Source of the DNA: Pseudarthrobacter sp. NamB4
GTDB lineage: Bacteria > Actinomycetota > Actinomycetes > Actinomycetales > Micrococcaceae
Reading direction: 5' to 3'
Assembly (NCBI RefSeq): GCF_005796185.1
Contig: NZ_VAHM01000014.1
Coordinates: 38,938-102,937 of the forward strand
Length of the DNA stretch: 64,000 nt
Position 1 is the stretch's first letter, and each line of letters opens with the position of its first letter. Made by a program: the position numbers and the translations under genes. Below, piece by piece: positions 9,566 through 20,211 of this stretch. Below the pieces are notes generated by a model. The model made no database searches. It was not told where the DNA came from and was given only the letters and a program-made list of their open reading frames with translations.

Positions 9566-10413
9566 TGATGGAGACCATGAGCAACCGAATCGCCTTCCTT
9601 GGCTGTGGATCCATGAACGAAGCAATTCTGAGTGGCTTGCTGGAAGCCGGGACTGATCCGGCGGACGTCGTGGCCACGGTCAGGCGTGCGGGGCGCGCCG
9701 CGGAGCTGGCGGAGCGGCACCACGGGGTGACCGCGATCGCCGGCGAGGAGGAACCGGACAACAACAAGCAGGCAACGAAGGGTTCCGGCGTCGTCATCCT
9801 GGGCGTCAAGCCGGCGGGCATTGCCGACCTGGCCCGGGAGATCAGCGGAGCCCTTTCGCCCTCCACCGTGGTGGTCAGCGTGGCCGCTGCGGTGTCCATT
9901 GCCCAGCTGGAGGCCGCGCTTCCGGCAGGGCAGCCCGTGATCCGCTCCATGCCCAACACCCCGGCCAAGCTTGGACGTGGAGTCGTCTCGGTGTCGCGGG
10001 GCACCAACTGCACCCGGGAGCAGCTGCAGCGGGTCAAGGACGTCCTGCAGGGTGCGGGGACCGTCGTCGAAGTGCCCGAGGAGCAGGTAGATGCCCTGTC
10101 CGCCATCAGTGGTTCAGGACCGGCCTACGCCTTTTACCTGGCCGAGGCGATGGCGGCAGCAGGGGCGGAGCTGGGCCTGGACCGTGAGCTGTCCCTGCTC
10201 CTGGCCAGGGAAACGGTGGCAGGTGCCGGTTTCATGCTGGCCGAGCCCGGCGCTGATCCCACCGACCTGCGAGAAGCAGTAACCAGCCCCAACGGGACCA
10301 CCGAAAGGGCCATTGCCACGTTCGACGAGCGGGGCCTGCCCGCGATTATTGCTGCCGGAGCCCGCGCGGCTGCGGACCGCGCCGCCGAAATCACGAAGCA
10401 GCTTGGGGGCTAG
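9565..10413 (+). CDS. proC: Pyrroline-5-carboxylate reductase
   Basis: Last step of proline synthesis: reduces 1-pyrroline-5-carboxylate with NAD(P)H. The N-terminal Rossmann loop is IAFLGCGSMNEAI; the dimerisation and substrate domain carries the family signature ISGSGPAYAFYLAEAMAAAG and the C-terminal REAVTSPNGTTERAI. 282 residues, normal length. Candidate starts are ATG 9565 and ATG 9577 (MSNRIAFLG, with GGAG close before it); either gives the full domain. Its stop overlaps that of the convergent RCK gene by four bases (CTAG). Confidence 0.95.
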   Translation: MMETMSNRIAFLGCGSMNEAILSGLLEAGTDPADVVATVRRAGRAAELAERHHGVTAIAGEEEPDNNKQATKGSGVVILGVKPAGIADLAREISGALSPSTVVVSVAAAVSIAQLEAALPAGQPVIRSMPNTPAKLGRGVVSVSRGTNCTREQLQRVKDVLQGAGTVVEVPEEQVDALSAISGSGPAYAFYLAEAMAAAGAELGLDRELSLLLARETVAGAGFMLAEPGADPTDLREAVTSPNGTTERAIATFDERGLPAIIAAGARAAADRAAEITKQLGG

Positions 10414-11096
10414 GGGCGGGCGGCGAATCGTTCGAGCAGGTCCACGTGGCCGGACACGATCAGCATGTCCCGCGAGGATACCTTGGTCTCGGGCCGGGCG
10501 TAGGTGAAGTCTTCACCGGGTGACTTCACTCCGACGATTGTCACGCCGTATTTGGAGCGCACCTTGGATTCATCCAGAGTGAAGCCCACTGTTTCGCGTG
10601 GCGGGTACATTTTTACGATGGCGAAGTCGTCGTCGAACTCGATGAAGTCAAGCATCCGGCCGGACACCAGGTGCGCGGCACGCACGCCGGCGTCTGCCTC
10701 CGGGTAGATCACATGATTGGCGCCGATCCGGGTCAGGATCTTGCCGTGTGAGGGGGTGATCGCCTTCACCCACAGATGTTCGATCCCGAGGTCCACCAGG
10801 TTGACGGTGATCAGCACCGAGGACTCGATGGAGGTGCCAACGCCTACGACGGCGGAGCTGAACTCCTGTGCACCCAGCTGGCGGAGCGCATCAATGTTGG
10901 TGGCGTCCGCCTCCACCACATGGGTCAGGAGCGGTGCGAACTTCTGCACCAGGGTACGGTCGCGTTCGATGGCGAGCACTTCCCGGCCCTGCTTGACCAG
11001 CTGTTCAGCGGTGGAGGAACCGAAGCGGCCGAGCCCGATCACCAATACCGGAGCATTGTGGGCTGGGCGCCGAGCGTCGTCTGAGGAACTAGCCAA
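10410..11096 (-). CDS. ktrA: TrkA/KtrA-type K+ channel regulatory subunit (RCK domains)
   Basis: 228-residue cytoplasmic ring-forming regulator that gates a TrkH/KtrB-type potassium translocator on binding nucleotide. RCK_N Rossmann domain: VLVIGLGRFGSSTAEQL (about 16-32) with the acidic residue in VLAIERD, then VVEADATN. RCK_C follows at about residues 145-225. A single RCK_N/RCK_C copy is the KtrA layout rather than the duplicated E. coli TrkA. It overlaps the upstream translocator gene by 8 bp, so the two are translated together. Confidence 0.92.
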   Translation of the reverse strand: MASSSDDARRPAHNAPVLVIGLGRFGSSTAEQLVKQGREVLAIERDRTLVQKFAPLLTHVVEADATNIDALRQLGAQEFSSAVVGVGTSIESSVLITVNLVDLGIEHLWVKAITPSHGKILTRIGANHVIYPEADAGVRAAHLVSGRMLDFIEFDDDFAIVKMYPPRETVGFTLDESKVRSKYGVTIVGVKSPGEDFTYARPETKVSSRDMLIVSGHVDLLERFAARP

Positions 11097-12522
11097 TGAT
11101 GGGCCTCTCTTCGGGATAGTGGTACAACTGGCTGCGCTGGCGCAGAGCCAGGGCAGCGGCGAGGGTCACGGTGCCCACGCGGCCGGCGAACATGAGGGCG
11201 GTGAGGACGTAGACGCCCTCTTCGGGCACTTCGGCGCTGAGGTTGGTACTCAGGCCCACAGTGGCAAATGCCGAAATCGTCTCGAACAGCACACGGTCCA
11301 GGGAAGCGCCGCTGATGTGCAGCAGGAGGAATGCGGACACGGAGACCAGCGTGGCGCCGGCAACGATAACCGAGATGGCCACCCGCATGGTTCCCTCGGG
11401 GATAGTCCGCCCATACACCTTCACGTCTGCATCACCCCGGGCTTCGGCCACGATGGCCAGGAACATCACGGCGATGGTGGTGACTTTGATGCCGCCTGCC
11501 GTGGACGCCGAGCCGCCGCCGGCAAACATCAGCGCGTCCGTCAGGAGCATGGTGGTGGATTCCATCTGGTTCTGGTCCACAAGGTTGAAGCCGCCCGAGC
11601 GGGTCATCACGGAGGCGAAAAGTGAATGGGTGATCTTGTCGCCGAGGTCCATGCCACCGATGGTCCGGGCGTTGTCCCATTCCATGAGCCCCCAAAGGAA
11701 CATGCCCGCCGCCAGGAGGATGAAGGACACCTGGATGGTGAGCTTGGTGTGCAGGTTCCACTTCTTCCAGTTCAGGCCGTTCTGCTGCAGGACCATAACT
11801 ACGGGGAAGCCCAGGCTGCCCAGGAACACGCCCAGCATCAGGGGGACCAGGATCCACAGGTCCGTCTCGTAGGGCACGATCCCGTCTGAGTGTGGTGTGA
11901 ACCCTGCATTGTTGAAGGAGGAGATGGAGTAAAAGACTCCGTGCCACACGGCTTGCCAGAACGGCTCTCCAAGCGTCAGGAACCTTGGGATCAGGGCCAG
12001 CGCCAGGATCCCTTCGATGACCACGGACGTGGTGATGACGATCCGGAGCAAGGTGCCCACTTCGCCCAGGCGTCCGGCATTGTTCATGGATTCCGCCGCA
12101 ATGATCTTGCCGCGGACCCCGAGCCGCTTGCTCACCATCAGTGCCAGCAGTGACGCCAGCGTCAGCGTTCCCAAACCTCCGATGAACACGCCGATGAGGA
12201 TCACCAGCTGGCCGAAGAAGGACCAGTGCACCGCAGTGGACACCACGGTCAGCCCGGTGACGCACACTGCGGAGACGGCGGTGAACAGTGCCTGATGGAC
12301 GGGGGTGGCGGTGCCGGCGGCAGAGGAGATGGGCAGCGACAGCACGAAAGCGAACACCAGGCACACGGCGGCGAACACTGTCAGGGCAAGCCTCGCCGGC
12401 GAGGTGTTCGCTATGTCGTCGATGAAGTCGCGCAGCCGAGTTAGGATCCAGAGGCCTTCCCGCTCCGGCACCGCGGGATGCCAGGGGGCCGGTTTGCGGG
12501 CCCTCGACTGGCTTTGCGTCAT
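11089..12522 (-). CDS. ktrB: TrkH/KtrB-family potassium translocator
   Basis: 477-residue integral membrane protein with the fourfold membrane-pore-membrane repeat of the SKT superfamily. The four selectivity-loop segments can be seen in order: SAVCVTGLTVV, SSFNNAGFTPH, MTRSGGFNLVD and SAFATVGLSTN, each with the conserved glycine. An N-terminal hydrophilic extension of about 40 residues precedes the first helix. Together with the overlapping RCK subunit gene it makes a complete Ktr-type K+ uptake system, probably Na+-coupled, used in osmotic adaptation. Confidence 0.93.
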   Translation of the reverse strand: MTQSQSRARKPAPWHPAVPEREGLWILTRLRDFIDDIANTSPARLALTVFAAVCLVFAFVLSLPISSAAGTATPVHQALFTAVSAVCVTGLTVVSTAVHWSFFGQLVILIGVFIGGLGTLTLASLLALMVSKRLGVRGKIIAAESMNNAGRLGEVGTLLRIVITTSVVIEGILALALIPRFLTLGEPFWQAVWHGVFYSISSFNNAGFTPHSDGIVPYETDLWILVPLMLGVFLGSLGFPVVMVLQQNGLNWKKWNLHTKLTIQVSFILLAAGMFLWGLMEWDNARTIGGMDLGDKITHSLFASVMTRSGGFNLVDQNQMESTTMLLTDALMFAGGGSASTAGGIKVTTIAVMFLAIVAEARGDADVKVYGRTIPEGTMRVAISVIVAGATLVSVSAFLLLHISGASLDRVLFETISAFATVGLSTNLSAEVPEEGVYVLTALMFAGRVGTVTLAAALALRQRSQLYHYPEERPIIG

Positions 12523-12627
12523 GTGTGGCTTTTTCCTCGGTAGAAACTGCTTCCTTCAGTAGTAAACCACTAATGCCCGCGTCATGGCCGGGCAGGAAGG
12601 GCTGCCGGCTCGGGTAGCCTGTGATTG

Positions 12628-13839
12628 ATGACATACCTCCCGGGTCTAAGCCAGCCCGCGCTCCCAACGGTGGTGGCGTGGAGTTCTGACATGACCGCCT
12701 ACAACTTCGGCCCGGGCCACCCCATGGCCCCGGAACGAATGGACCTGACTGCCCGCCTGGCGCGGAGCTTGGGCCTGTTCGAACTGGAGCATGTTGCCGT
12801 GGAGGCGCCAGGTGTAGCGGCGGACGTTGATCTTGAATCCGTGCATTCGGCCGACTTTGTTGCGGCGGTCCGAAGGGTCAGCGCGAACCCGGGTGAACCC
12901 GACGAGGCACGTGGACTGGGAACTGAGGACGATCCCGCCTTTGCCGGAATGCATGAGGCCGCGGCCAGGCTGGCCGGCGGATCCCTGATGGCTGCCGCCC
13001 GAATTCTCGACGGTTCAGCGCTGCGTGCCATCAACTTCGGCGGCGGCATGCATCATGCGGCCCGCGAACGGGCCAGCGGATTCTGCATCTACAACGACGC
13101 CGCACTCGCCGTGCAGAAGCTGCTCGACGGCGGCATCCGCAGGGTGGCGTATATCGACGTCGACGCCCACCACGGGGACGGGACGGAGAGTATCTTCTGG
13201 AACGATCCCCGCGTGCTCACCGTCTCCCTGCACGAGAGTGGCCTCACACTCTTTCCGGGTACAGGGTTTGCCAACGAGACCGGCGGTCCGCAGGCAGAGG
13301 GGATGGCGGTGAACGTCGCGCTGCCGTCGGGTACTGGCGATGCCGGCTGGCTTCGCGCCTTCTACGCCGTGGTGCCCCAGCTGGTTGCCGCGTTCCAGCC
13401 GGAGGTTATCGTTAGCCAGCACGGTTGCGATTCCCACCGCACCGACCCCTTGGCGCACCTCAACCTCAGCGTCGACGGGCAGCGGGAGGCCGCATCCGCC
13501 GTCGCAGCCCTTGCTGCCCGCCACTGCGAAAACCGTTGGATCTCCACGGGCGGCGGTGGCTACAACGTTCTCCAGGTGGTGCCCCGGTCCTGGAGTCACC
13601 TGATCGCCATCGCCGCCGGGAAGCCCGTGCCGCTGCGCACACCGGTCCCGCAGGACTGGCGGGCATACGTGCAGGAAAAGTTCGGAGGTTCGGCGCCGGA
13701 GCTGATGAGCGATGACGTGGAGCTGTGGTGGCGTTCGTGGGAAGTCGGCTTCGACCCCAACGATGCCGTGGACCGTGCCGTCATGGCCACCAGGAAAGCC
13801 GTCTTTCCGCTCCACGGGCTGGACCCCTGGTTCGACTAA
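12628..13839 (+). CDS. acuC: AcuC-type histone-deacetylase-family amidohydrolase
   Basis: 403 residues of the arginase/deacetylase fold. Zinc and catalytic motifs: NFGGGMHHA (two adjacent His), YIDVDAHHGDG, SQHGCDSHRTDPL and STGGGGYN. Family members deacetylate acetyl-lysine, for example on acetyl-CoA synthetase in Bacillus (AcuC). ATG 12628 was chosen over the adjacent upstream TTG. It is divergent from the potassium operon, separated by 105 bp. No acs or acuA gene lies nearby, so the protein substrate is not indicated. Confidence 0.88.
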   Translation: MTYLPGLSQPALPTVVAWSSDMTAYNFGPGHPMAPERMDLTARLARSLGLFELEHVAVEAPGVAADVDLESVHSADFVAAVRRVSANPGEPDEARGLGTEDDPAFAGMHEAAARLAGGSLMAAARILDGSALRAINFGGGMHHAARERASGFCIYNDAALAVQKLLDGGIRRVAYIDVDAHHGDGTESIFWNDPRVLTVSLHESGLTLFPGTGFANETGGPQAEGMAVNVALPSGTGDAGWLRAFYAVVPQLVAAFQPEVIVSQHGCDSHRTDPLAHLNLSVDGQREAASAVAALAARHCENRWISTGGGGYNVLQVVPRSWSHLIAIAAGKPVPLRTPVPQDWRAYVQEKFGGSAPELMSDDVELWWRSWEVGFDPNDAVDRAVMATRKAVFPLHGLDPWFD

Positions 13840-13846
13840 TTACGGG

Positions 13847-14344
13847 TCAGGAGCTGGTCTTTTCGGTTTGGAAGACCACTCCGGCGGCACCAATCAGCCA
13901 GCCCAACAGGGATAAGGCGAACGCTCCGATGAGGTCCGTGGACGCAGTTCCCTTGACCAGCCAGAGAAGCAGCACCATCAGCCCCACTGCCAGGTAGACG
14001 ACGATGGCTGCCACGATCCGTCCGGACAGCCTGGCAGTAACCTCACCCGGGCTGATCGCAGAGGTTCCAACGCCGGCGACTGCGGCGCGGCCGGAACGGT
14101 CCGCTCCCTCCGCCTGGCGGACCTCCGCAATCGTGAACCCCAGGGCGGACGCCGTCAGCGAGCTCAGGGAAGTGGCCAGAACCCCCGCAGCCGTGACCAG
14201 CGCCCCGTTCAGGGGAGGTGCGGCCGTCCTCCCGTCCGGCACCCAGAAACCGACGCGGAGCAGTACGCTGCCCCACACCGCCACGAAGAGGCTCAGGAAC
14301 ACGAACGCGATGATATTAAACAGCTGCTGGCGGAGGACATCCAC
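13847..14344 (-). CDS. Membrane protein of unknown function
   Basis: 165 residues with four predicted membrane segments: about 8-30 (IIAFVFLSLFVAVWGSVLL), 48-70, 109-130 (IVAAIVVYLAVGLMVLLLWL) and 138-158 (IGAFALSLLGWLIGAAGVVF). A polar loop of about 35 residues sits between segments 2 and 3. No motif recognised. It converges on acuC with 7 bp between the stops and lies divergent from the ArsR gene. Confidence 0.7.
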   Translation of the reverse strand: MDVLRQQLFNIIAFVFLSLFVAVWGSVLLRVGFWVPDGRTAAPPLNGALVTAAGVLATSLSSLTASALGFTIAEVRQAEGADRSGRAAVAGVGTSAISPGEVTARLSGRIVAAIVVYLAVGLMVLLLWLVKGTASTDLIGAFALSLLGWLIGAAGVVFQTEKTSS

Positions 14345-14495
14345 GACGGCCCACCCCCTTCACTCGTGGCGGCGGCAGCCACCCGGCCGGGCAGCGGTGG
14401 AACTGTTCTAGCACCAGGACCGTCACCGGGCAATAGTGAACGGCTGGCCGAAATAGTTGATGCCTTTCGGCGTATATGTCGTTAGGGTGGGAGGC

Positions 14496-15095
14496 ATGGT
14501 GACAGACGACGTATTTGCCGTCATAGCGGAATCGACCCGGCGGGAGATCCTTGTTTCCCTCCGCTCCGGGGACAAAGCCGTCGGCGAACTTGTGGAGGAA
14601 CTGTCCGCCAGTCAACCCACCATTTCCAAGCACCTCAAAGTCCTGCGCGAAGCCCAGTTGGTGAGCATGCGGGCGCAGGGCCAGAAGCGCTACTACGCGC
14701 TGAACCGCAAGCCGCTCGAGGGGATCGCCAGCTGGCTCGAAACCCTTGACGTGGGTTCTGCAGCTCCCGTGCCTCCGACGGCGCCAGCCCCGTCCGCTGC
14801 GAGCGAAAGCGGCCAGCCGGAACCTGCTTCCGCACCGGAGCGCAAGGCGGATGCAGCCCAAAAGGAAACTGCAGCCGCCGGCGCCGTGGCAGCCGAGGCT
14901 GTGTCGGACGGGGTCCTGGAGTCGGGCGGCGCAGAGCTCAGTCCCGCCGTCGTCATCCCCGGCGGGACCAGCGCTCCCCTCACAGATGACAGCGTGCCCC
15001 AGCAGATCGGCAGGACTGTTGGCCGTGCCGCAACCAAAGCCGCGGACCTGCTCGCGAACCTCCCCAACCTGCCCAAGTTTGGACGCAAGAAGTAG
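14496..15095 (+). CDS. ArsR-family transcriptional regulator with long acidic/Ala-Pro tail
   Basis: The first 90 residues are a clear winged helix-turn-helix: DVFAVIAESTRREILVSLRSG, AVGELVEELSASQPTISKHLKVLREAQLV, then wing RAQGQKRYYAL. There is no CxC metal-binding motif in the recognition helix, so metal sensing is unlikely. The remaining ~110 residues are low-complexity Ala/Pro/Glu, ending in a basic patch (FGRKK). ATG 14496, right after GGGAGG, fits the ArsR domain start better than ATG 14460. Its target is unknown; the neighbours do not suggest one. Confidence 0.82.
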   Translation: MVTDDVFAVIAESTRREILVSLRSGDKAVGELVEELSASQPTISKHLKVLREAQLVSMRAQGQKRYYALNRKPLEGIASWLETLDVGSAAPVPPTAPAPSAASESGQPEPASAPERKADAAQKETAAAGAVAAEAVSDGVLESGGAELSPAVVIPGGTSAPLTDDSVPQQIGRTVGRAATKAADLLANLPNLPKFGRKK

Positions 15096-15103
15096 GAAAC
15101 GTC

Positions 15104-16465
15104 CTACTTGTTCAGCAGCCGCACGTGGTCCGGAGTCAGCTCGGAAATCCTGCTGACGCCGAGCAGGGCCAGGGTGCGGGCCATGTCCTTCTCGAGGATC
15201 TGGATTGTGCGGTCCACGCCTCCCCGGCCGCCGGCCATGAGGCCGTAGAGGTAGGCGCGGCCGATCAGCGTGAAGTCGGCGCCCAGGGCCAGGGCCGCCA
15301 CGATGTCCGCGCCGCTCATGATGCCGGTGTCCAGCATGATCGCTGCGTCAGTGTTGTCTGCGGTGAAGGCCTGCTTGACCTCGGGGAGCAGGTGGAACGG
15401 GATGGGTGCCCGGTCCAGCTGGCGGCCGCCATGGTTGGACAGGACAACGCCGTCTGCGCCGTGGTCCACCACGCGGCGGGCGTCCTCTACGGTTTGGATG
15501 CCCTTGACCACCAGCTTGCCCTTCCAGGTTTCGCGCAGCCAGTCCAGGTCCTCGAAGGTGAGGGTGGGGTCGAACATGGAGTTGATCAGGTCCGCCACGG
15601 TGCCGGTGTACCGGGAGAGCGAGGCGAAGGTGAGCGGCTCGTGCGTGAGGAAGTTGAACCACCAGGCGGGCCGGTAGGACGCGTCGAGTACGGTCTTGAT
15701 GGTCAGTGCCGGCGGAATGGTCATGCCGTTGCGGACGTCGCGGAGCCGGGCACCGGCAACTGCCGTGTCCACGGTGACCATCAGGGCGTCATTGCCGGCC
15801 TTGGCGGCCCGCTCGATCAGTTCCAGGGACCGGTCGCGGTCCGTCCACAGGTACAGCTGGAACCAGTTGCGACCGTTCGGGGCAGCTGCGGCAACATCCT
15901 CAATGGAGGCCGTGCCCATGGTGGAAAGCGTGTAAGGGATGCCCGCTGCCTCGGCTGCCTGGGAACCCGCATATTCGCCTTCGGACTGCATCATGCGGGT
16001 GAAGCCGGTGGGGGCGATGCCCACCGGGAGGCGGGAGGGCCTGCCGAGGATTTCGGTGCCGAGGTCAATCGCGGAAACATTCCGGAGGATGCCCGGGCGG
16101 AACTCGATGTCCAGGAATGCCTGGCGCGCCCGGCGGAGGGTAATTTCCTCCTCCGCCGCGCCGTCCGTGTAGTCGAAGGGTGCCTGCGGGGTGCGGCGCT
16201 TGGCGATGTCACGCAGCTCCCAAATGGTGCTCGCACGCTTGAGGCGAGCTTCCTTGCTGAACTCCGGCTTCTTGAACTGCATTAGGGGCGCCAGGTCGGA
16301 GTACTTGGGAACGCGGCGCTTCAAGGCGGCGGGTACCGCGGATGGGGTGCCGGCGGGAGTGGGAGCAGCCGCGGGGGGAGCGGTAACGGGGATGTCCGTG
16401 GCATCCGGCGCGGGCGTAGTTTCCGGATTGTTGGGCTGGATGGTGTGGGTCATGGCGTCCTCCAT
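15104..16465 (-). CDS. lldD: FMN-dependent alpha-hydroxy-acid oxidase/dehydrogenase (L-lactate dehydrogenase type)
   Basis: 453 residues. After a 50-residue Pro/Ala-rich N-terminus comes the glycolate-oxidase fold: [27 protein letters not shown], the active-site [13 protein letters not shown] containing the base-acting histidine, and the FMN phosphate-binding end [18 protein letters not shown]. Such enzymes oxidise L-lactate to pyruvate with electrons passed to quinone. It could start at 16465 or at ATG 16453 (MTHTIQ). The divergent GntR-type regulator and shared operators support lactate control. Lactate is also an expected product of the rhamnose pathway at 51-55 kb. Confidence 0.85.
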   Translation of the reverse strand: MEDAMTHTIQPNNPETTPAPDATDIPVTAPPAAAPTPAGTPSAVPAALKRRVPKYSDLAPLMQFKKPEFSKEARLKRASTIWELRDIAKRRTPQAPFDYTDGAAEEEITLRRARQAFLDIEFRPGILRNVSAIDLGTEILGRPSRLPVGIAPTGFTRMMQSEGEYAGSQAAEAAGIPYTLSTMGTASIEDVAAAAPNGRNWFQLYLWTDRDRSLELIERAAKAGNDALMVTVDTAVAGARLRDVRNGMTIPPALTIKTVLDASYRPAWWFNFLTHEPLTFASLSRYTGTVADLINSMFDPTLTFEDLDWLRETWKGKLVVKGIQTVEDARRVVDHGADGVVLSNHGGRQLDRAPIPFHLLPEVKQAFTADNTDAAIMLDTGIMSGADIVAALALGADFTLIGRAYLYGLMAGGRGGVDRTIQILEKDMARTLALLGVSRISELTPDHVRLLNK

Positions 16466-16504
16466 TGGGCCGGTGACAGGTCCGGCGCTCGCACGGACCC
16501 TACC

Positions 16505-16519
16505 TGTGGTCTAACCACA
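16505..16519. promoter_or_regulatory. FadR/LldR-type operator 1
   Basis: TGTGGTCTAACCACA: perfect 6-bp inverted repeat around CTA. It contains TGGTnnnACCA, the form bound by FadR-subfamily GntR regulators such as LldR. Its centre is 25 bp from operator 2. Confidence 0.8.
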
Positions 16520-16528
16520 CTGTAGGCC

Positions 16529-16545
16529 ATGTGGTCTAACCACAT
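16529..16545. promoter_or_regulatory. FadR/LldR-type operator 2
   Basis: ATGTGGTCTAACCACAT: the same 15-bp core as operator 1, extended by one more pair. It ends 17 bp before the regulator ATG at 16562, well placed for autorepression and for control of the divergent oxidase gene. Confidence 0.8.
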
Positions 16546-16561
16546 CAACTACTATTGCCCC

Positions 16562-17287
16562 ATGAGGACCCATCAGCTTGTCCTGGCATGGATAGAGAAT
16601 GAGCTTTCCGAGGGACGGCTGGCCGTGGGCGGGCGGCTTCCCGCCGAGCGGTCCCTGGCTGAGCAGCTCAGGGTGTCCCGGACCTCCGTCCGGGAGGCGA
16701 TCCGCATCCTGGAGGCCATGGGAGTGGTGCGGGCAGGGGTGGGTTCCGGTCCGGATGCAGGGACTGTGGTGATTTCGGATCCGACGGCGGCGCTCGGCTC
16801 AGCGCTTCGGCTGCACGTTGCCACCCAGCATCTTCCGGTGGCGGACATCGTGGAGACACGCGTGCTCTTGGAGTCCTGGGCGGTGTCCCACGCCAAGCCC
16901 GGTTCCCCGGAGCTGGCTGATGCTTCGCGGCTGCTGGCTGAGATGGATTCTGACGACGTTGGCGTGGACGCGTTCCTGGCGCTGGACGTCCGTTTCCACC
17001 TGGCGCTGGCGGACGCCGCCGGCAATGCGGTGGTCAGCGCAATGATGGGATCGCTGCGCGAGTCCATCACCGGCTACGCGTCACGGCTCACCGCCAACCT
17101 CCCAGACTGGGATGCCACGGCGGCCAGGCTGCGGGCCGAGCACCACGGGATCCTGGCAGCCGTGCAGAACAACGACGGCGAACGGGCAGCCAAGCTGGTG
17201 GCCGACCATATCGAGGGCTACTACAAGGAGGCGGGGCTGGCTTCCGGAGGAACGGTACCAGTCCGCCCTAACCATCCTGTGATTTAG
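16562..17287 (+). CDS. GntR/FadR-subfamily regulator, probably of the lactate oxidase gene
   Basis: 241 residues. Winged HTH at the N-terminus (GGRLPAERSLAEQLRVSRTSVREAIRILEAMGVV) and an all-helical FCD domain with the metal/effector residues in ALDVRFHLALADAAGN and LRAEHHGIL. This is the LldR/PdhR layout. ATG 16562 was preferred over ATG 16529, because the latter lies inside operator 2. The gene is divergent from the hydroxy-acid oxidase gene and converges on the LacI gene, the two stops overlapping (TTAG). The effector, likely lactate, is inferred from context. Confidence 0.85.
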   Translation: MRTHQLVLAWIENELSEGRLAVGGRLPAERSLAEQLRVSRTSVREAIRILEAMGVVRAGVGSGPDAGTVVISDPTAALGSALRLHVATQHLPVADIVETRVLLESWAVSHAKPGSPELADASRLLAEMDSDDVGVDAFLALDVRFHLALADAAGNAVVSAMMGSLRESITGYASRLTANLPDWDATAARLRAEHHGILAAVQNNDGERAAKLVADHIEGYYKEAGLASGGTVPVRPNHPVI

Positions 17288-18321
17288 CCGTGCACCGTTG
17301 AGCGCGGGGCCTTCTCCGGGCCGGTGCTGGCCCGTACTTCGAGCCGGGGCTGGTACCTGCTGCTGCCCGGGGCGGCGCTCTCTTCATTGCGGATCAGGGC
17401 GCGCAGCTGGTGCCACGCCTGTTCCCCCAGTTCGGTGATGGGGACGGCCGCGGTGGTGAGGGCCGGGGTTGTGTACTTCGCGAAGGGGATGTCATCGAAG
17501 CCGGTGACTGAGATGTCGCCTGGGACGTCGAGGCCGCGTTCGTGCAGCCCGCTCATCAGGCCCATGGCCACCAGGTCGTTGAACGCCAGGATTCCCGTAG
17601 CGCCGCTTTCCAGGACCGCGTCCACTGCCTCGTGCCCCGTATCGAAGTCTGAGCCGCCCTCCAGCATGGTGACCTCCACCTGGGGATGGGCCGCCTTGAA
17701 TGTTTCCAGGCCCTGGAGCCGCATGCCGTTCGAGGCGCTGCGGGGAGGGCCGGCAAGGAAGGCAAGGCGGGTATGGCCCAGTTCCACCAGGTGCTCGGCG
17801 ATGTCCTGCACGCCCTGCCCGTAGTCCACCACCAGGCTGGGAACTTCGGCTGCTGCCGTAGTTCGGTTGATCAGCACCAGCGGCCGCAGTGACGGCGCAA
17901 TCTCCTCCAGTTCGGCGTCGCTCATTCGGGGCGCGCACAGCACCAGGCCGTCGCACCGCCGGCGTGCCTCGCCGGCAAGGATGGATTCCTCGCTGGAGAC
18001 CTCGAAGGAGTCGGCAATGAGCACGCGGTAGCCGTCCTGCGCAGCTGCACGGCTCAGGCCGCGGAGAATGGCCTGGAAGGTGGGGTTGGCCAGGTCCGGG
18101 ACCACAATGCCAATAGTGTCGGTCTTGCCCAGGGCGAGGCTTCGGCCCACAGGATTCGGCTGGTACTTCAGCTCAGCGGCTGCGGCCCGGACGCGGGCGG
18201 CAATGTCCGGGTCCACGGTGAAATTGCCGTTCATGACGCGCGAGACCGTGGCGTGGGAGACCCCTGCCTTCACGGCAACATCCGCGATGCCGATCCTGCC
18301 TGATGCCGATTTCCTGACCAT
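17284..18321 (-). CDS. LacI-family regulator, candidate reader of the GAAAnCGnTTTC boxes
   Basis: 345 residues. HTH: IGIADVAVKAGVSHATVSRVMNG, followed by the hinge YQPNPVGRSLALGKT and a periplasmic-binding-like sensor domain (IGIVVPDLANPTFQAILRGL, ILAFNDLVAMGLMSGL, GDISVTGFDDIPFAKYTTP). The ATG at 18321 was chosen because the HTH begins 11 residues later; the open frame continues upstream without any domain. The 400-bp gap before the divergent sugar-acid operon holds three good and one weak GAAAnCGnTTTC box, and the same boxes occur at other units of the island. It is the natural candidate for the island-wide regulator, though this is not proven. Confidence 0.9.
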   Translation of the reverse strand: MVRKSASGRIGIADVAVKAGVSHATVSRVMNGNFTVDPDIAARVRAAAAELKYQPNPVGRSLALGKTDTIGIVVPDLANPTFQAILRGLSRAAAQDGYRVLIADSFEVSSEESILAGEARRRCDGLVLCAPRMSDAELEEIAPSLRPLVLINRTTAAAEVPSLVVDYGQGVQDIAEHLVELGHTRLAFLAGPPRSASNGMRLQGLETFKAAHPQVEVTMLEGGSDFDTGHEAVDAVLESGATGILAFNDLVAMGLMSGLHERGLDVPGDISVTGFDDIPFAKYTTPALTTAAVPITELGEQAWHQLRALIRNEESAAPGSSRYQPRLEVRASTGPEKAPRSTVHG

Positions 18322-18720
18322 GCGTGGTCCCCTCCTTGACGCCGTTGCCCGCGGCACCAGTGCTGTACCGCTGCCGGGTGGCAGGTTCCGGCCGACTGTT
18401 TGACGGCGTACTGAATCATGTACTGAGTCAAAAGCATATAACGGGACTGGAAAGCGATTTCTCTTCTTTTCCCGACTTTTTCGCAAGGTTCTGCCCTTTC
18501 TTGAGCCTGCCGCAGGACGAGATACACATTGCTCAGCGGAAAACGCTTTCTGCCACCCCGCCCAATGGTTGACGGATGGGCGGCATCGTTGATACAACTC
18601 ATATAGAGCCACAAGAAAACGCTTTCTCGGGGGGCCACGCCCCCGAATAGGCACAACCGCAACCGCTTTCGCCCACCCGCGGCCCCCGGGCCGGATTTTG
18701 AGTCTTCGAAAGGGACCCTC
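18322..18720. promoter_or_regulatory. Divergent control region with four LacI-type boxes
   Basis: This 399-bp gap contains no convincing gene. Boxes: GAAAGCGATTTC 18450-18461, GAAAACGCTTTC 18539-18550 and 18615-18626, and the weaker GCAACCGCTTTC 18659-18670. There is also a direct repeat TACTGA(A/G)TCA at 18409-18418 and 18421-18430, of unknown role. Several boxes spaced roughly 45-90 bp apart would suit DNA looping by a tetrameric or cooperatively bound LacI-type repressor controlling both directions. Confidence 0.65.
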
Positions 18721-20175
<1,455 letters not shown>

Positions 20176-20211
20176 ATCCTGCACAAGGAACAACCAACCT
20201 AAGGAACAACC

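Noticed and set aside
15125..16285. A 386-codon plus-strand frame opposite the hydroxy-acid oxidase gene
   Set aside because: Antisense shadow; the oxidase has full FMN and active-site motifs.
16529..16561. ATG 16529 as the start of the FadR-type regulator
   Set aside because: That ATG is part of the perfect operator palindrome; ATG 16562 gives a normal N-terminus.
18322..18654. N-terminal extension of the LacI-family regulator up to 18654
   Set aside because: The added 111 residues overlap the operator boxes and precede the HTH, which normally begins a few residues from the start; ATG 18321 is better.
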